From Dipteris shenzhenensis (Eukaryota > Polypodiophyta > Polypodiopsida > Gleicheniales), in assembly GCA_047967505.1 (NCBI GenBank), contig CM106541.1: 64,000 nt of DNA; one strand, written 5' to 3'. The notes below the pieces were generated by a model. The model did no database searches and was not told where the DNA came from. It saw only the letters and a list, made by a program, of their open reading frames with translations. The translations under genes and the position numbers were made by a program. Below, in pieces: positions 1 through 11,786 of this stretch. Each line of letters starts with the position of its first letter. Within the stretch, counting starts at the first letter, position 1.

Positions 1-1135
1 AAGCTTCAAGGAAGAACCTAGGAGCTTGAGACTTGGATTGGGTATGGACAATGTGAACCCATTTGGTCTCAAAAGCACCTCTTACAGTGTATGGCCAGTG
101 ATATTGGTGAATTATAATCTTCCACCCTCTATGGCAATTAAGAAAGGACATGTTATGTTATCCCTTCTAATTCCGGGGAAACATAAAGTAAAAAATCCTG
201 ATGTTTATTTAGAGCCTTTGATTGATGAGGTATACTTTGGAGAGGTACCAAGGTGCATGATGTGAGCAGGCCTCCCTTGTCACGAGACTCCAATTGCAAA
301 GTAGTCTTGATGTGGATGATGCATGACTTCCCAAGCTATGGTGAGTGTTCAGGTAAGCATTGAACTTTTAATTATGAGTAGGTAATCAATGTGGCATCCT
401 AAACCCACCTTCAACTCTTAATTGCATCTATTATTCAGGTCTCACTACATCGGGTTACCATGCATGTCCTGTTTGTGGTCCTTCGGTAGTTGCCTCATGG
501 GTAGACGCATTGAATAAGGTCATCTATGAGAATCACCATTGATTTCTTCCACCTGATCATCCTAGTTATGTCACCCCTTAGAATGAAGTCCCCCCACAAT
601 CACTCACTACAGGAGATTGGATGACAATTTGGGATGGTTCCATGACTCCTCCACCACTTGGCATGAGCTGGTAAGGGTTTGTAACTATTATGTGCTATAC
701 TGAATGGAAATAAAGATTGCCCGCTAACACTAGCTTTTGTTTAGATACTCCATGTTTTATCATTTACCATATTGGTCCCACCTCAAGATCAATCACCTGC
801 TTGATCCCATGCATATCTTCAAGAATGTGGGATCTACCATTTGGGAACATTTGAATGGGACACAAGATTCCGCAGGCATAAGGGAGGATCTACGCAACAC
901 AGGGAGGATGCATGAAGCTTGGCCACAAGAGAGGCCAAATGGGCGTGTCTTTTTACCTCGTGCACCGTGGAGGTTATCAAAGCTAGAGATGGTGGCTATG
1001 AAGCAAGCTATCACTACAATTCGTACTCCCACTGGATGCATGAGGTGTTTGAAGGGGGCCTTTACAAAGAGCAAGAAAAGAGGTGTAGAGCAATTATATG
1101 GCTTGAAATATCATGATTGGCACAAGATGCTCTAA
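1..1135 (+). pseudogene. CACTA (En/Spm) transposase, TNP2 core, 5'-truncated by window
   Basis: DDE transposase of a CACTA DNA transposon, decayed. Translation shows TNP2 hallmarks: 'LGLGMDNVNPFG' and 'LLIPGKHKVKNPDVYLEPLI' (26-265), then after a frameshift near 235 'LWRGTKVHDVSRPP' and 'MMHDFPSYG'. A GTAAGC donor at 353 and a TTATTCAG acceptor at 431-438 join this to 'GYHACPVC' (439-670). A second donor at 671 and a TTTAG acceptor ending at 744 lead to 'FYHLPYWSHLKINHLLDPMH' and 'IRTPTGCMRCLKGAF' (745-1135). The residue order and intron positions follow the TNP2 family. The N-terminus lies before the window. In-frame stops (for example in exon 439-670) argue for a dead copy. The first 25 bases are an AAGCTT site and coding continuation. 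Confidence 0.85.
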
Positions 1136-1199
1136 GTAAGTATTTTATGTGCATAATATCTTTTTCCTTCCAAATTTGTGAGTAAATTAGAAGCAACTA

Positions 1200-1955
1200 A
1201 TCAACCATTCCTCATGTGTTTAGTTCATACTACCTACTAGCATTTCTCGTAGTGCATCAAAGGATGTGAAGGATTGTATTTACAAGATGGGCAAGCTTGT
1301 GAGGTACTTTACAGGATACAAAATGTGAAGCGTATCAATGCTCCATGCAAGGTGTTTATATTGCTAATATGGCATACTTTTCCCTTTCTAGGTATGTGAG
1401 CTCAAAGGAAACATATCCCACCACGCTTGAGAATGCTCGAGTTATGTCAATGGAGGTGGTTTATTTAGTGGAGGCTAGGAGACATTTTCACATTCTATTC
1501 TCACAAGCCAACTACATCTCATAGTGCATTTGGTGGATGAGATTTCTATATGTGGTACTATACATGCATGATGGTTGTTCTTTCTCGAGCACTTCATGAA
1601 GACCTTGAAGGGTTTCGTGAGACAAAATGCAAGACCCAAAGGTAGCATGGCTGAGGGTGGGTTGGTACAAGAGTCACTTGTATATATTTCTGAGTTTCTT
1701 GTTGATGTGGATAGCTCTCTCCCACGACTATGGAGAGATGATGAAGACCTAAGGATGACCTCTATTGTGCCTCAAGGGAAAGGATGGAGCAAAGTAATAA
1801 ACACGGAGTTGCTTAATAATATCAACCTTCATTGCATGCTTAATAGTGATGTGATGAAAAGATGGGTGACAAGATATGAGGATGCAAAGGCAAGAACACG
1901 AGGAGAAAGGGACCTTTTTCGTACACACCACGGATCTCGTGTGCCATACCCTTAA
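1200..1955 (+). pseudogene. CACTA transposase, DUF4218-like downstream part
   Basis: Continuation of the CACTA transposase. Around 1225-1320 the shifted frames read 'SRSASKDVKDCIYKMGKLVR', the segment that follows the TNP2 core in these proteins. From 1575 an open frame of 126 codons reads 'FLEHFMKTLKGFVRQNARPK' then 'SMAEGGLVQESLVYISEFL', which is the DUF4218 signature of plant CACTA transposases. The stretch 1320-1570 is frameshifted and carries stops, so the copy is not functional. It is in the same orientation and order as the TNP2 core upstream and is taken as the same element. Confidence 0.8.
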
Positions 1956-2172
1956 CATCTAAGAGCACTTCCAAAGGATATTCATGTGGATTGGCTACTT
2001 GACAAAATGGAGAGAGCAGAGAGAGATGAGGGGATGCATATCACAATGGAAGAATGGGAGAATGCTAGGGGATGCATGAGCAAGGTTAGTATATAGAATG
2101 TTAAGCATAAGTTAGGAGCTTTCAACAATTTAGATTGCTTAATTGATTGACTTTGTCTTGGTGTAGTGTACT

Positions 2173-2454
2173 ATGTTCAATGCGATATGGTGTGAGGGCA
2201 AGCATTTTCAAACACAACAAATTGATGATAAGAGAAACACACAAGATTGCAGCGTCATTGGTAGCTTTGAGGGAGCCAATGGAGCCATGGATGATTATTG
2301 TGGCATAATCCAAGATATTATTAAGCTTGAATTTCGATGCTTCTTTGTGTATGTTTTGGATGTAAAGTGGCTTAAGGACATGGTGGAAAGAGGCTCTAAT
2401 GCAACAATCATGTTCTCTGTTTTGCGTCTAAATCTGCATCTAATCACAGTGTAG
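2173..2454 (+). pseudogene. CACTA transposase, DUF4216-like C-terminal part
   Basis: A 93-codon frame with 'CEGKHFQTQQIDDKRNTQDC', 'VIGSFEGANGAMDDYCGIIQ' and 'DIIKLEF', matching the layout of DUF4216 (a 'G..F.T...D..R.TQN.G' motif followed by 'YG...DIIEL.Y'). It sits in the expected place, downstream of the DUF4218-like region; 1956-2170 between them is probably an intron or decayed linker. The typical tryptophan-rich end of DUF4216 is absent, so the element is truncated around 2450, just before gypsy-like sequence begins. Confidence 0.7.
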
Positions 2455-2529
2455 ATGCGCTAATAGACGCGCCCATATTTTCACTATTCTAGCAGCGCCT
2501 GTAGATGCACTTGCTATTTTGGGTAGAAG

Positions 2530-3310
2530 CCGAGGCAAGTCAGCAAGTTAACGATGAGGCAATAGCTAGGTTGTTGTACAAAAATGTGACATCATGCTTT
2601 GGCCTTGGTTAGTGATCGAGGGACTCACTTCATTAATGAAACCATACAAATCCTTCTAAGTGAGTTTTTGATTGTTCATAGGAATTCTACTCCCTATTAT
2701 CCTAGAGCCAGCATCCAAGTCAAAAGCTCTAATAAGATCCCATGTAACACTATGACATGCACGGTAGAGGCCAGATGAAGTGACTGGGAGCACAATCTCA
2801 CCACTGCATTATGGGCATATTGTACCATGCATAAAGTCACAAATAATTACACCACATTTAGTCTTGTTTTTTAGGTGGAAGCGGTGATGCCCGTGGAATT
2901 CATAGTACCGAGTTTAAGGGTGAAAGCTCAAGGAAGATTATCAAAAGAAGCAACCCCTAAGAGGCTAATAGAGGTTGCAAACTTGATGAGACCTGACTTA
3001 GGGTGGCATATAGCATGAAAGTAGAAAAACTATGAAGAAAGCATTGGTTTGACCGCAACCTTAAAAATAATACCTTAGTGAAGGCGACCTTGCATTATTA
3101 TAGTGTAAGGAACACCAAGTCAAAATTTAAATATCACCCTATGGGGTTTTAGATATCACGCCACAAGGGACATGCCAAATTGTGACCCTTAATGGAGTTG
3201 AAATCGATGGTTTTATCAATGGGAATAAGCTACTATGGATGGTTTTATCAATGGGAGTAAGCTTAAATATTACTCTAGTCCTCTGACCCAACAGACCCTT
3301 CAAGCCATCC
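2530..3310 (+). pseudogene. Ty3-gypsy integrase remnant
   Basis: Integrase part of a Ty3-gypsy polyprotein, with stops. Translation shows 'NDEAIARLLYKN' (about 2545), 'LALVSDRGTHFINETIQILL' and 'HRNSTPYYPRAS' (2600-2710), which carry the second catalytic Asp of the DDE core, then 'WEHNLTTALWAY' and 'EAVMPVEFIVPSLRVKAQGR' (2780-2950). The tail 'GVEIDGFINGNKLLW' (3190-3240) resembles the end of gypsy pol genes. A ~33-bp stretch is tandemly duplicated at 3204-3265. No reverse transcriptase lies upstream; CACTA sequence abuts instead, so this is a 5'-truncated fragment. Confidence 0.8.
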
Positions 3311-3504
3311 ATAGAGGAAGAGAGCTCACAAATGAGATTGCTTGCATGAAAAGATAAGTGTTTAAAGAGGCTCAATCTCATCCCACTAAATTGAAGGAAA
3401 AAGGCCTAATGACAATATTTAAGGCAACCTTAGAAAAGAAGATGATTTGGATAATCTAACAATCAACCCTGCTAAGTTGCAAGTTCAATTATAGAATAAC
3501 GGAC

Positions 3505-3720
3505 AAACAACACATTCCAAAGTAGCCTTGGTGGATTTCAAAGCAAGCCACAACTTCATCTAGTAGGAGGTATGGGAAAAATTATCAGAGGCTTGAGTAC
3601 AAGCAGCCAATGGTCAAGGAATGCTTGTGATTGGTTATGTAGATATTTAAGTGACTGTAAATAATCATAGAATATGGAGCCATTTATGTAATGCCCATAG
3701 GCAATATTGACAAATAGGTC
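3505..3720 (+). pseudogene. Retrotransposon aspartic-protease-like fragment
   Basis: The frame starting near 3515 reads 'KVALVDFKASHNFI', which matches the active-site loop of gypsy-type proteases (usually 'D(T/S)GASHNFI'), here with the catalytic neighbourhood changed to D-F-K-A-S. A shifted frame then gives 'ANGQGMLVIGYVDI', the usual next protease strand. Stops occur at the boundaries. It follows the integrase remnant, so in order it belongs to a different insertion or a rearranged one. Confidence 0.45.
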
Positions 3721-6700
3721 ATTTTGGACAGAGAATTGTGCTTCCATGTAAACTGGCAGATAGATTGGCACTCGATTGGTGGCAAAGAATAGCTTTCATG
3801 ACAAGCAGTGGATGAACATCAATGGTGCCTCTATGGCACAAAGACCACACTGAGAAGACCACTCTAATAGTTGCAACAGCTCCCTTGGTCTCGACTCTAG
3901 TGATACGTAAGAAGGTTGCTACATCTTCCTCATCAAAGGCCCCACACCAACCAAAACAATTGCAACAACCAAGCCAGTATGGAGGAGGAAGGACAATGAA
4001 CAACCGCCACCAACATCACTAAAGGTTAACATTGGGCCTACCTCCTAGTGGGGTGCCTTGCCAAAGACTCACCCCTAGAAAAGGAAAAGAATGGGACACA
4101 TATGACCCAGACAACAATGCAAATCCTAGTGGGTCTCAAAGATAGTACTACAAGCTTAAGGGTACTATGAGGGCAATCAATGAATATGGCTACCAAAGCC
4201 CCCACTTGTGCCCCCACCACAAATTTCACTTATACAATGGCTAACCCCAACAACCCAAGCAAAAATGACCTACTACTTGGATTTCCAAGGCTCTTGCAGT
4301 AGTCACACAAGAACTTGCTTCCAAAAGAGAGGCAGATCCATAAGAACTTGTTGCAAGAATGACTCCAGCCTCGACATCAACACCCCCTCAATCCCTTAAT
4401 TACCCCCACTTCCACCATAGAACTTCAAGAGAAGGGCATGAAGACAAGATCCTGCATATGTCACCATTGCTAATGCCTTGTCATGCTACAATCTAACACA
4501 ATGCCATTGTGATGTACTAATGCCTTGTGCCGCATTAAGAAATCCTATATAAATAGGCCCTAGGGACCCTCCACCCTATGTTAATGTTTTTAATAGAGTT
4601 CTACAAAAATTTTCCCAAAAATTCTCTTAGCTTCTTCCTACCTTCTAGCAACCTTTCCCTCTTCCTAAATGTCATCAATTCCTCATCCTCCATAGATTCC
4701 CTCATCAAGAGCCTCAAATATAGGTTCCCTATGAATCTAGAACTCAATTTGAAGTTAAAAACCAACATCCCCACCCCACACCCTACTCATCTACATATAG
4801 CAACCCTATCCACAGACACCTCTACCTGCCACCCCACCTCAATTTCCAGGCCATCCTATGTCCATGAAGAGGAGCTCAAAGACGAGGGGAACCCTGAGCT
4901 CAAATAGGTAGTGATTTGGGCAAAGAAAAAAATTAAAAATGAGACCAAGGAACTGGTCATGGGCACTGAATATGCCATATGCCAAACAACGTGCTCCCCT
5001 TTGAGTGCATAGTGGCTCAACAAACTAGGCAGCTAAGCCATCCTCAAAGTATAAATTAAGTTTCATAGGAGAGTATCTATTGTATTACTATAGCATGACA
5101 CCCTACTATGAAGCCCTCTGAGATCTCAAAGTCCAGCCTCAATTTTAAGCACTCAGAGTGAAGGGGCTTGCTAAATTATTCCCATGCTGCATCAACATGT
5201 CACTTATTATTGAGTCCTTGGAGAACTACAATGCGGCCATGTATATTACATTTATCCATAACCAACAAGGAATTCCATGCCACTAAGCACCACCTTGAAA
5301 ATCATGGTGCGAGTTGCATACAAACTCTCAGTGTGATAGCAAAAGAATATAAGAGCATTCAATGTTGCAAGGGGTGGTGGAGTATACCATGAAGAAGCAT
5401 AGAGGAATGCCCTTTGATGCCATCTAGATTTCCACCTTGGTCAAGCTTGCTCCCACCCTCCATTTCCTAACTAAGGTGGAGGTGATGGATCACCCCAAAA
5501 ATATTATGCCAAATTTGTTGGCCCGTTTACACCAACCCCAGCCAACAAATTGGGCAATGTTCTTCATAAAGGCACTGTGAAACTTTTGCGGACACCATAC
5601 ACACAAGATCATAAATCCAATGATGTTAATGTTGATTATCCACCACATGAGGGGGGACACGGACTCCCCTTGTGAAGCATTGAGCTTGGCCACCAAAGAA
5701 CACATCCTAGGAGCCCTTGATAGTCCCACAACCACAAAATAAGACAAGTCACCGGCCATATGCCAACAAAGAAATGCATATCCCAAACAAGTGCAATGTG
5801 GCCTAAAATGCTTGAAAACACAAATAGGCCAAAGGGCATGCTATCGAGTTTGGTGTTGTGTATTATTAAATGCAATGACCTTTGGCATGCTTATGAGCCA
5901 TATAGAAAGCAAGTGCATGGAAAAAGAAACAATTCAAAATTGTAATAGTGTTGGATTTATTAAAATATCTTTTCACATGCACAAATTGAACTTTTCCAAC
6001 TCCTTCCATTTCAGGGTGAATCTAGATACCAATACTAATAACTATCAATGTTTTAAGACCACCATGCACTAGTCCCAATAGTTTGGATTCCAAATTTTCA
6101 ATCCGTTTTGGTTTTCAACAAATTAAAAAAAGGTTATGGAGTGTGCCCTCAAATGGGTATGCATCACTTTAGCACAACATTGGAGGCCCATTAACCCATG
6201 CATAATGATCTCATTTAGGTGTGTCCTTGGGTTGAGGAGAAGCTCACGTAGTGAATGATTACTTGATTGCATGTATGTATAGAACAAAATTTTGATGCTT
6301 TTGAATAAATTACTATATCCTATAGTCTTCAGGATGCATGCTTCACATGCAACATAGCACTTGTAATGCTTTAACGGTCTCGTTCCAAATCCTTATAATT
6401 CCATAATTTTTTGCTCTCATGTTCAATTTGGAATGTGTACTACAACTTGAAGACAAAGTTTGCCAAATTCCATTGAGCAATGCATAAGTTATGGGTCATG
6501 CAAGATACCCATATATAGAAAAGTCCCTGAACCTTACCAAAAATGGCTACACCAAAGCAAACAATGACCCTGAATGAAAACACATTCACACTCCACCATG
6601 CTACACTCACTGCATAATCCACACCCTATGATTTTGACCTCACCACATCCCTCCCTCCTGATGCCTTCAAGCCCTTCTCTACCGACATATTATCTTTTGC

Positions 6701-7639
6701 CAACCCATTCTAGCCATGGCCTTTTTCAATGTCTAGAAGCTTGCTCTAGAATGAGCCATAGACATTTTCCAACATAACCTATAACTAAAAATTTTCAAGC
6801 TTGGTGTAGGATAATCCAAGAATCCTCTCTTTTTCTCAAAGATGAGAATATTTTGCAAATCTCTAAGCCTGATAACTTGGACACGTGGCCTTGCGATCTA
6901 CATTCCTTGGCTAAAGGCATTAGTTGGTTGCAACACCAGCAATGCCAATAGGCCATATAAACTCAAGAATATATGCTTTATAATAATGTCTAACAATACC
7001 AGCCAACTGGAATTATAGTATTATACAACTATGTCCTTGAAGCCATGCAATAGATGTTACAATCTGGCATGAGCAATTTTGAAACAATCCATGTACCCTA
7101 CCCCGAAGACATTTTTAATGTGGAGAATAATGATGCCGCCCTCACAATTTTTGCCTCTACCCAACCTCCTACTCTTGAAAATACCCCATGGCCTAATCCT
7201 AATCACCATCCCCCATCCCCTGCAAACACCTATACAGGCCACCTGCCTTAATCCTCTCATGCCCCTCACACACACACAACCCACCATCTCCTAGTAGTTC
7301 TTCTCTCACCTCTAACACCATGCCTCCATCCACTTCACAAGCCTTTCAATTCCATTTGGAGGTGTCAAGCATCTTAGGTTTATGCCATTACACCAACCAA
7401 TAATCCTACCTTCATCATTGGAGGTTCTTCTCTCACATGAAGCCCACTGAAAGAAGCATAAGTGTCATAGGCATGATCAGTTACATAGGAAAATATACTT
7501 GTGATAGTTTTTATACACCGATTTTCCAAGATGCATGGAGTGGTGAATCTCCAAGCTATCTCCACAAAATTGACAAGCATAATATCCTTACTCTATTAGA
7601 CCTTCACAATTGTGAAGCTTAGGATATTCATGCATGTCC
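3721..7639. other. Gene-free stretch, no recognised coding
   Basis: Only short frames (60-109 codons) without recognised domains are seen, on both strands. A clear TATA-like box is the one regulatory-looking element. The region looks like decayed transposon sequence, but I cannot assign a family. Confidence 0.5.
4546..4555 (+). promoter_or_regulatory. TATA box-like element
   Basis: TATATAAATA followed by AGGCCC, a good plant TATA match. It precedes a pyrimidine-rich stretch but no recognised gene, so it may be the promoter of a decayed LTR. Confidence 0.35.
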
Positions 7640-8430
7640 ACATTAGGCTGCTCTTGCACCAATCGGTTGTGAGATATCATATGTTTGAGTGCCATGCCAC
7701 AAAGCTTGAAGCTCATCCACCAATGGTGCAAGATACAAATATATGATCTTCACCGTATTCTTGCCTAGAACTATCAAGGCTATCATGAGATGTCCTTTAT
7801 TTATAGTAAGACACATATGCATATTGTAGTCGCAACTATCACAAGCCATGTAGACCATGATGTATATTGTCATCCAAAGGGATTGACACCATCCATAGAC
7901 AATCCAAGACATAAATTATAAGGCTTCTCTTTAAACTTAATTCATTTTTCTCTTCTGGGGTGCCATGCTTTCCCATCAATTGGGATCTTAACGTGCCATT
8001 TGTTGAGTAATTTTGAGCATGGCAGTCCATAAGTTGGGCCAATGTAGCACATTGAAACATGTGTTTTAGTGTAGGTATAATAGGAACATGTCACAACACC
8101 TTCTTTGGTATCTTATACCCTTGTATATTTTGTGTATATCATGGTGTTCCACATTTTGAACAGATAATGGCATGCTCATATGCAACCTTGTAAAGAATAC
8201 AATCATTTGGGTGAGCATGGATGGAGTTCTAGTCCATACCTAACACGAGGAGAACTTGGGTGAGCATGGATGGAGTTGTAGTCCATACCTAATGCTAGGA
8301 GAACTTTCTTTGCCTCTTTCTTGGACTTTGAGATAATGTTACCCTTTGGAAGCAATGAACAAAGCAACCTAAAAAAACATGCAAATGTTCGATAATTGTA
8401 TGTTTCTAAACAAATCTCTCATTGCAATTC
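7640..8430 (-). pseudogene. CACTA (En/Spm) TNP2 transposase pseudogene
   Basis: Second CACTA remnant, opposite in orientation to the one at the window start. Read on the - strand from 8430 downward it gives 'HAHPNDCILY', 'ICSKCGTP', 'GYKIPKKVL', 'CATLAQLMDCHAQNYS' and then 'INKGHLMIALIVLGKNTVKI' and 'LAPLVDELQALWHGTQTYDI' (7912-7643). These are the consecutive blocks of TNP2 upstream of and overlapping the block at 26-265. Several stops and frameshifts interrupt it. The rest of the transposase is not found downstream, so only the N-terminal half survives. Confidence 0.8.
8211..8308. repeat. 49-bp tandem duplication inside CACTA remnant
   Basis: GTGAGCATGGATGGAGTT recurs with a 49-bp offset (8211 and 8260), followed in both copies by AGTCCATACCTAA and GAGAAC. 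It duplicates part of the TNP2 coding sequence, a post-insertion local duplication. Confidence 0.8.
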
Positions 8431-11275
8431 CAAAACGTCCCTTATGAAAAAAAGAAGAGGTGACACTAGTTATGTCAAACCATGCATAGGTAGCTTGCAA
8501 ATTCAATATGAGAAGAAATCTTGCAAGACGAGATGTGTTAGATCCTAGTATAGCATTATGTTTGCCTCATCTCTTAATTGAGCCTCCTTAGCATTCATGG
8601 GATATGGTTCTGGCTACTCTCCATCTCTCATGTCCATTCCTTGTATCTATCTAAAAATATGCATGTATGATGTCATGCATTGCATCATCTTCTCATGATC
8701 ACTCTTCTTCACTACATGTTCACGTTCTTGGGATTTGCTCATGCCTCTTTCTTGCTTTGATCACTCTTGTTCACTAAACGTTCACATTCTTGGAATTTCC
8801 TCATGCTTCTTCCTTGCTTTGGTCACGCTTCATTTAGTAAACATCAATAGTGTTAATTCAATTGTGATTCATGGGGTCAATAATGTAATGCAAAGCATCA
8901 CCTTTCATTTGCTTCCTCTTCATTAGACTGAAATAGAATGTTCACATATTGAAATAAATATCAAATGTCATACAAGGTCAATCATTTAATTAAGCTCATA
9001 CCTTATCATTGTTTTGCACATGTGCTTATGGTTTGAAACACCCAAAGTCTCAAATATGCTTATTAGCTATCCAAACTTGTCTAGTTATTATACCCTCATA
9101 TCACACACATTCAAATAATTTCATCTCATGTATGTTATCAAAATGACTTCGATGTTGCTCTCCCGCATTTAAGATTCTTGATGACATTTGTAAATCAATA
9201 AATAATATCCAATGAAACCTTACTAAATACGCAAAACAAACAATTATCTATCATTGAAAAATATATTTTCATTCACAAAACTCAAAACCAAAGCCCTAAA
9301 CATCAATATAATCAAATTTAAAAAACTTAAATATTGGTGATACAAGGTACCCATTCATAATTAAAAACATTCAAAATGACCATTGATAAAATCTTTGAAA
9401 ATTTAGAAAAATCGATGCTTTTTAGTATAGGGCCCCTTTTCAGGGGTATACTGACTTCAATTGTGCCTGTATTTTTATGTCATAGAATGGTGGGTCATGC
9501 TCTTTACAATATTCATGTGCATAATCACATGGGCCTTTATAATCATCTTGCTTTGATCTTTATAGTCAGTACTATGGGTGTTGTTTGATATGGTTTTAAC
9601 CATAAGGACCTATAATATCTATAAATCAACATCGATATACATTGGGCTAACAAATTGAGCTATGCCATTGGAATTCTAATCTCTATTAGACTCTATAATA
9701 AAAATACATGCAAGGAACAAAGAAAATTTAGAACACACAACATATTAACCCATGGTTCCATGTGACTTTATCCTCACAACTAGCTAATTTTCCATAGGCT
9801 AAGCACATACAGTGAGCTAAGCTTCTACCTCATGGGCTACTTCTTGACATAAATAATGGTAAACACAAATAGTGATATGTCCGATGCGCCACCACCATTG
9901 GAATTCATTTATCCATTCAAAACCTTTAGTGATGATGTCACGTTACACAAAAAGCACTAAAATTTTAATAGCCTATGTTTTCAAGATGGCTTAATGATGT
10001 TTAGTCAAAATAAGATTCTACATAGAGGAGGTTTAATGAATCTTTCATGCATCGACCGCCTTGGTGTAAATTTTTTCTCTTTCTAACATGTGTTTTTTAA
10101 GGCATATTTTGGAATACCCTAAGTGCATTGATATGTCTATCCAAAAAACATTGGAAGTTTAGATTACTAGAATTTCTATAACCATCAGAAAATACATCAA
10201 AATATCTTTGAGAAACATTTTTCAATAGAAATGTCAATTCTTTAATACTATACTAAGAATTGTAGAGGAATTGTACGATGCTAATATCGATGATACTATT
10301 CATGAGTTTTTAAAACTAGATTGATGCAACACATCGTGATGCGATTCTTTTGCATGCTAGCTAAATCTTGACTTTCTATGCCCTTTCTTCTGAACACTCA
10401 AGCTCCTCTCCATCCCCTCAAGCTCTCTCTCTTTCCCTCTCCATCCTCTCTCTTTCCCTCTCTAGCCTTCCCATCCTCTCCATCCCTCTCAATTTGACCA
10501 AGTTTCAACTTCAAGGTAAGCTCTCCCTTGTATTGCTTTCTTTATTTCACTATTCTTTTATCTTCCCTTTTATTACTTTCTTCATTCCACTCTCTTTTGT
10601 AGCATGCATGGAAGGAACATTGAGTTTTAGAATGAGTAGATTATGCTGCATTTGAGAGGAATAATTTACCTCTTGCTTAGTCGCAATTTTTTTCTCTTTG
10701 CTTAGCTCCTTCTCTTTAGATTTCCATGGTTCTCATAAAATACTATCTATTTTTTTCTTTCATAGGCATCCAATCTCTCCAACTAGTTGAGTGGGCATTC
10801 AAAGGCATTAATTAATTTTTATATATTTCTAAGTATCAATCTTAAGATCTTGAATTATGTTTGTTAGTTTTTTAATTTCTCTATCCCCCTTTGCCCTCTT
10901 CAACCATTCCCCTTTCCCTTTCCATCCTCTCCATCCCCCTTCAGGGGTTCACTTAAAAATATGTGCCTCTCACATGAGTTAAATAGAAGGTATTATTAAA
11001 TTCAAAATTTAGATGTAAATTTGTAGGAATGTAATTAAATAAGGATTTTATTAATAGGTTTTGAAAAGAATTTGTAAGATTGTATAGAAAAAAGGGGACA
11101 TTGGATTTACTCAAAATTTTACATAGTCTGGAACCTCCTATGATGGCATACGGCTAGCGTTGCCACCCCTTCTACTAGTCTCACCACCTTTTCCACCACT
11201 CCATCTAATGCTACATCTCCCCCTTCTTCTACCACTCTAGACTCATCGATTAATCCTTGTATATCTCTTCACCTA
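8431..11275. other. AT-rich gene-free stretch with CT-rich tract
   Basis: No domain is recognised in any frame. Around 10385-10500 there is a CT-rich tract (CTCTCTCTTTCCCTCTCCATC-like) that opens a meaningless Ser/Leu frame. A 70-codon frame at 9376-9588 has no recognisable motif. Confidence 0.5.
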
Positions 11276-11668
11276 CTAGGCCCCATTATAGAAGAAGATC
11301 TCACTAAAGCCCCAGTCACAGCAGCAACAAGGGTATGGCCAACAATCCACCACGAGGTCAACTAAGAGACAACAATTGCAAGAAGCCCTCTTTACATAGA
11401 GAATGTAGTAACCACCAGCAATACGTACGTACCCCTTGGACAGGAATGGCTGGAAGTTCTCGGTGGAGTTGTAGTGCTTTATAGGCCAACAAATCTCGAC
11501 TTTTGCCTTTTCTATCATAGCTATTAGTCTTATCAAGCCCTCCATGATCCAATACATATGGTGGAAGTTGTAGTGCTCTACAAGCCAAATCTTGACTTTT
11601 TTCTTTTCTATCACAGCTATTAGTCTTATCAAGCCTTCCATGATCCGATACATATGCAAAAGTGCCAT
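11276..11668 (-). CDS. Unrecognised 130-aa ORF with internal duplication
   Basis: An open frame on the - strand with no recognised domain. Its N-terminal half holds a repeated module, 'MYRIMEGLIRLIAVIEK' and 'MYWIMEGLIRLIAMIEK', encoded by a 96-99 bp tandem DNA duplication. The C-terminal part is Cys-rich. The sense of this strand is uncertain and upstream frames (to about 11800) contain stops. It may be the remnant of a transposon-carried gene fragment or a chance frame. Confidence 0.2.
   Translation of the reverse strand: MALLHMYRIMEGLIRLIAVIEKKKVKIWLVEHYNFHHMYWIMEGLIRLIAMIEKAKVEICWPIKHYNSTENFQPFLSKGYVRIAGGYYILYVKRASCNCCLLVDLVVDCWPYPCCCCDWGFSEIFFYNGA
11466..11660. repeat. 96-99 bp tandem duplication
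   Basis: CTATTAGTCTTATCAAGCC recurs at 11521 and 11617 (offset 96), and GTAGTGCT at 11471 and 11570 (offset 99), so two copies differ by a 3-bp indel and a few substitutions. Confidence 0.85.
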
Positions 11669-11786
11669 ATCCCGAAGACGTAGCCTCGATCCACTTTTTT
11701 TGGCTACTATTTATTGGGTATTTATTCTACTCCATGACATTCTCCAACATGCTCCAATAGTCGAAGAGCGACACCTAAATATATAG

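Noticed and set aside
2440-2515. CACTA terminal inverted repeat
   Set aside because: CAGTGTAGATGC and repeated TGTAGATGC look suggestive, but no CACTA end with a 3-bp target duplication could be shown.
9376-9588. Organelle-like hydrophobic 70-aa frame
   Set aside because: No real match to a plastid or mitochondrial protein could be made; single short frame in AT-rich DNA.
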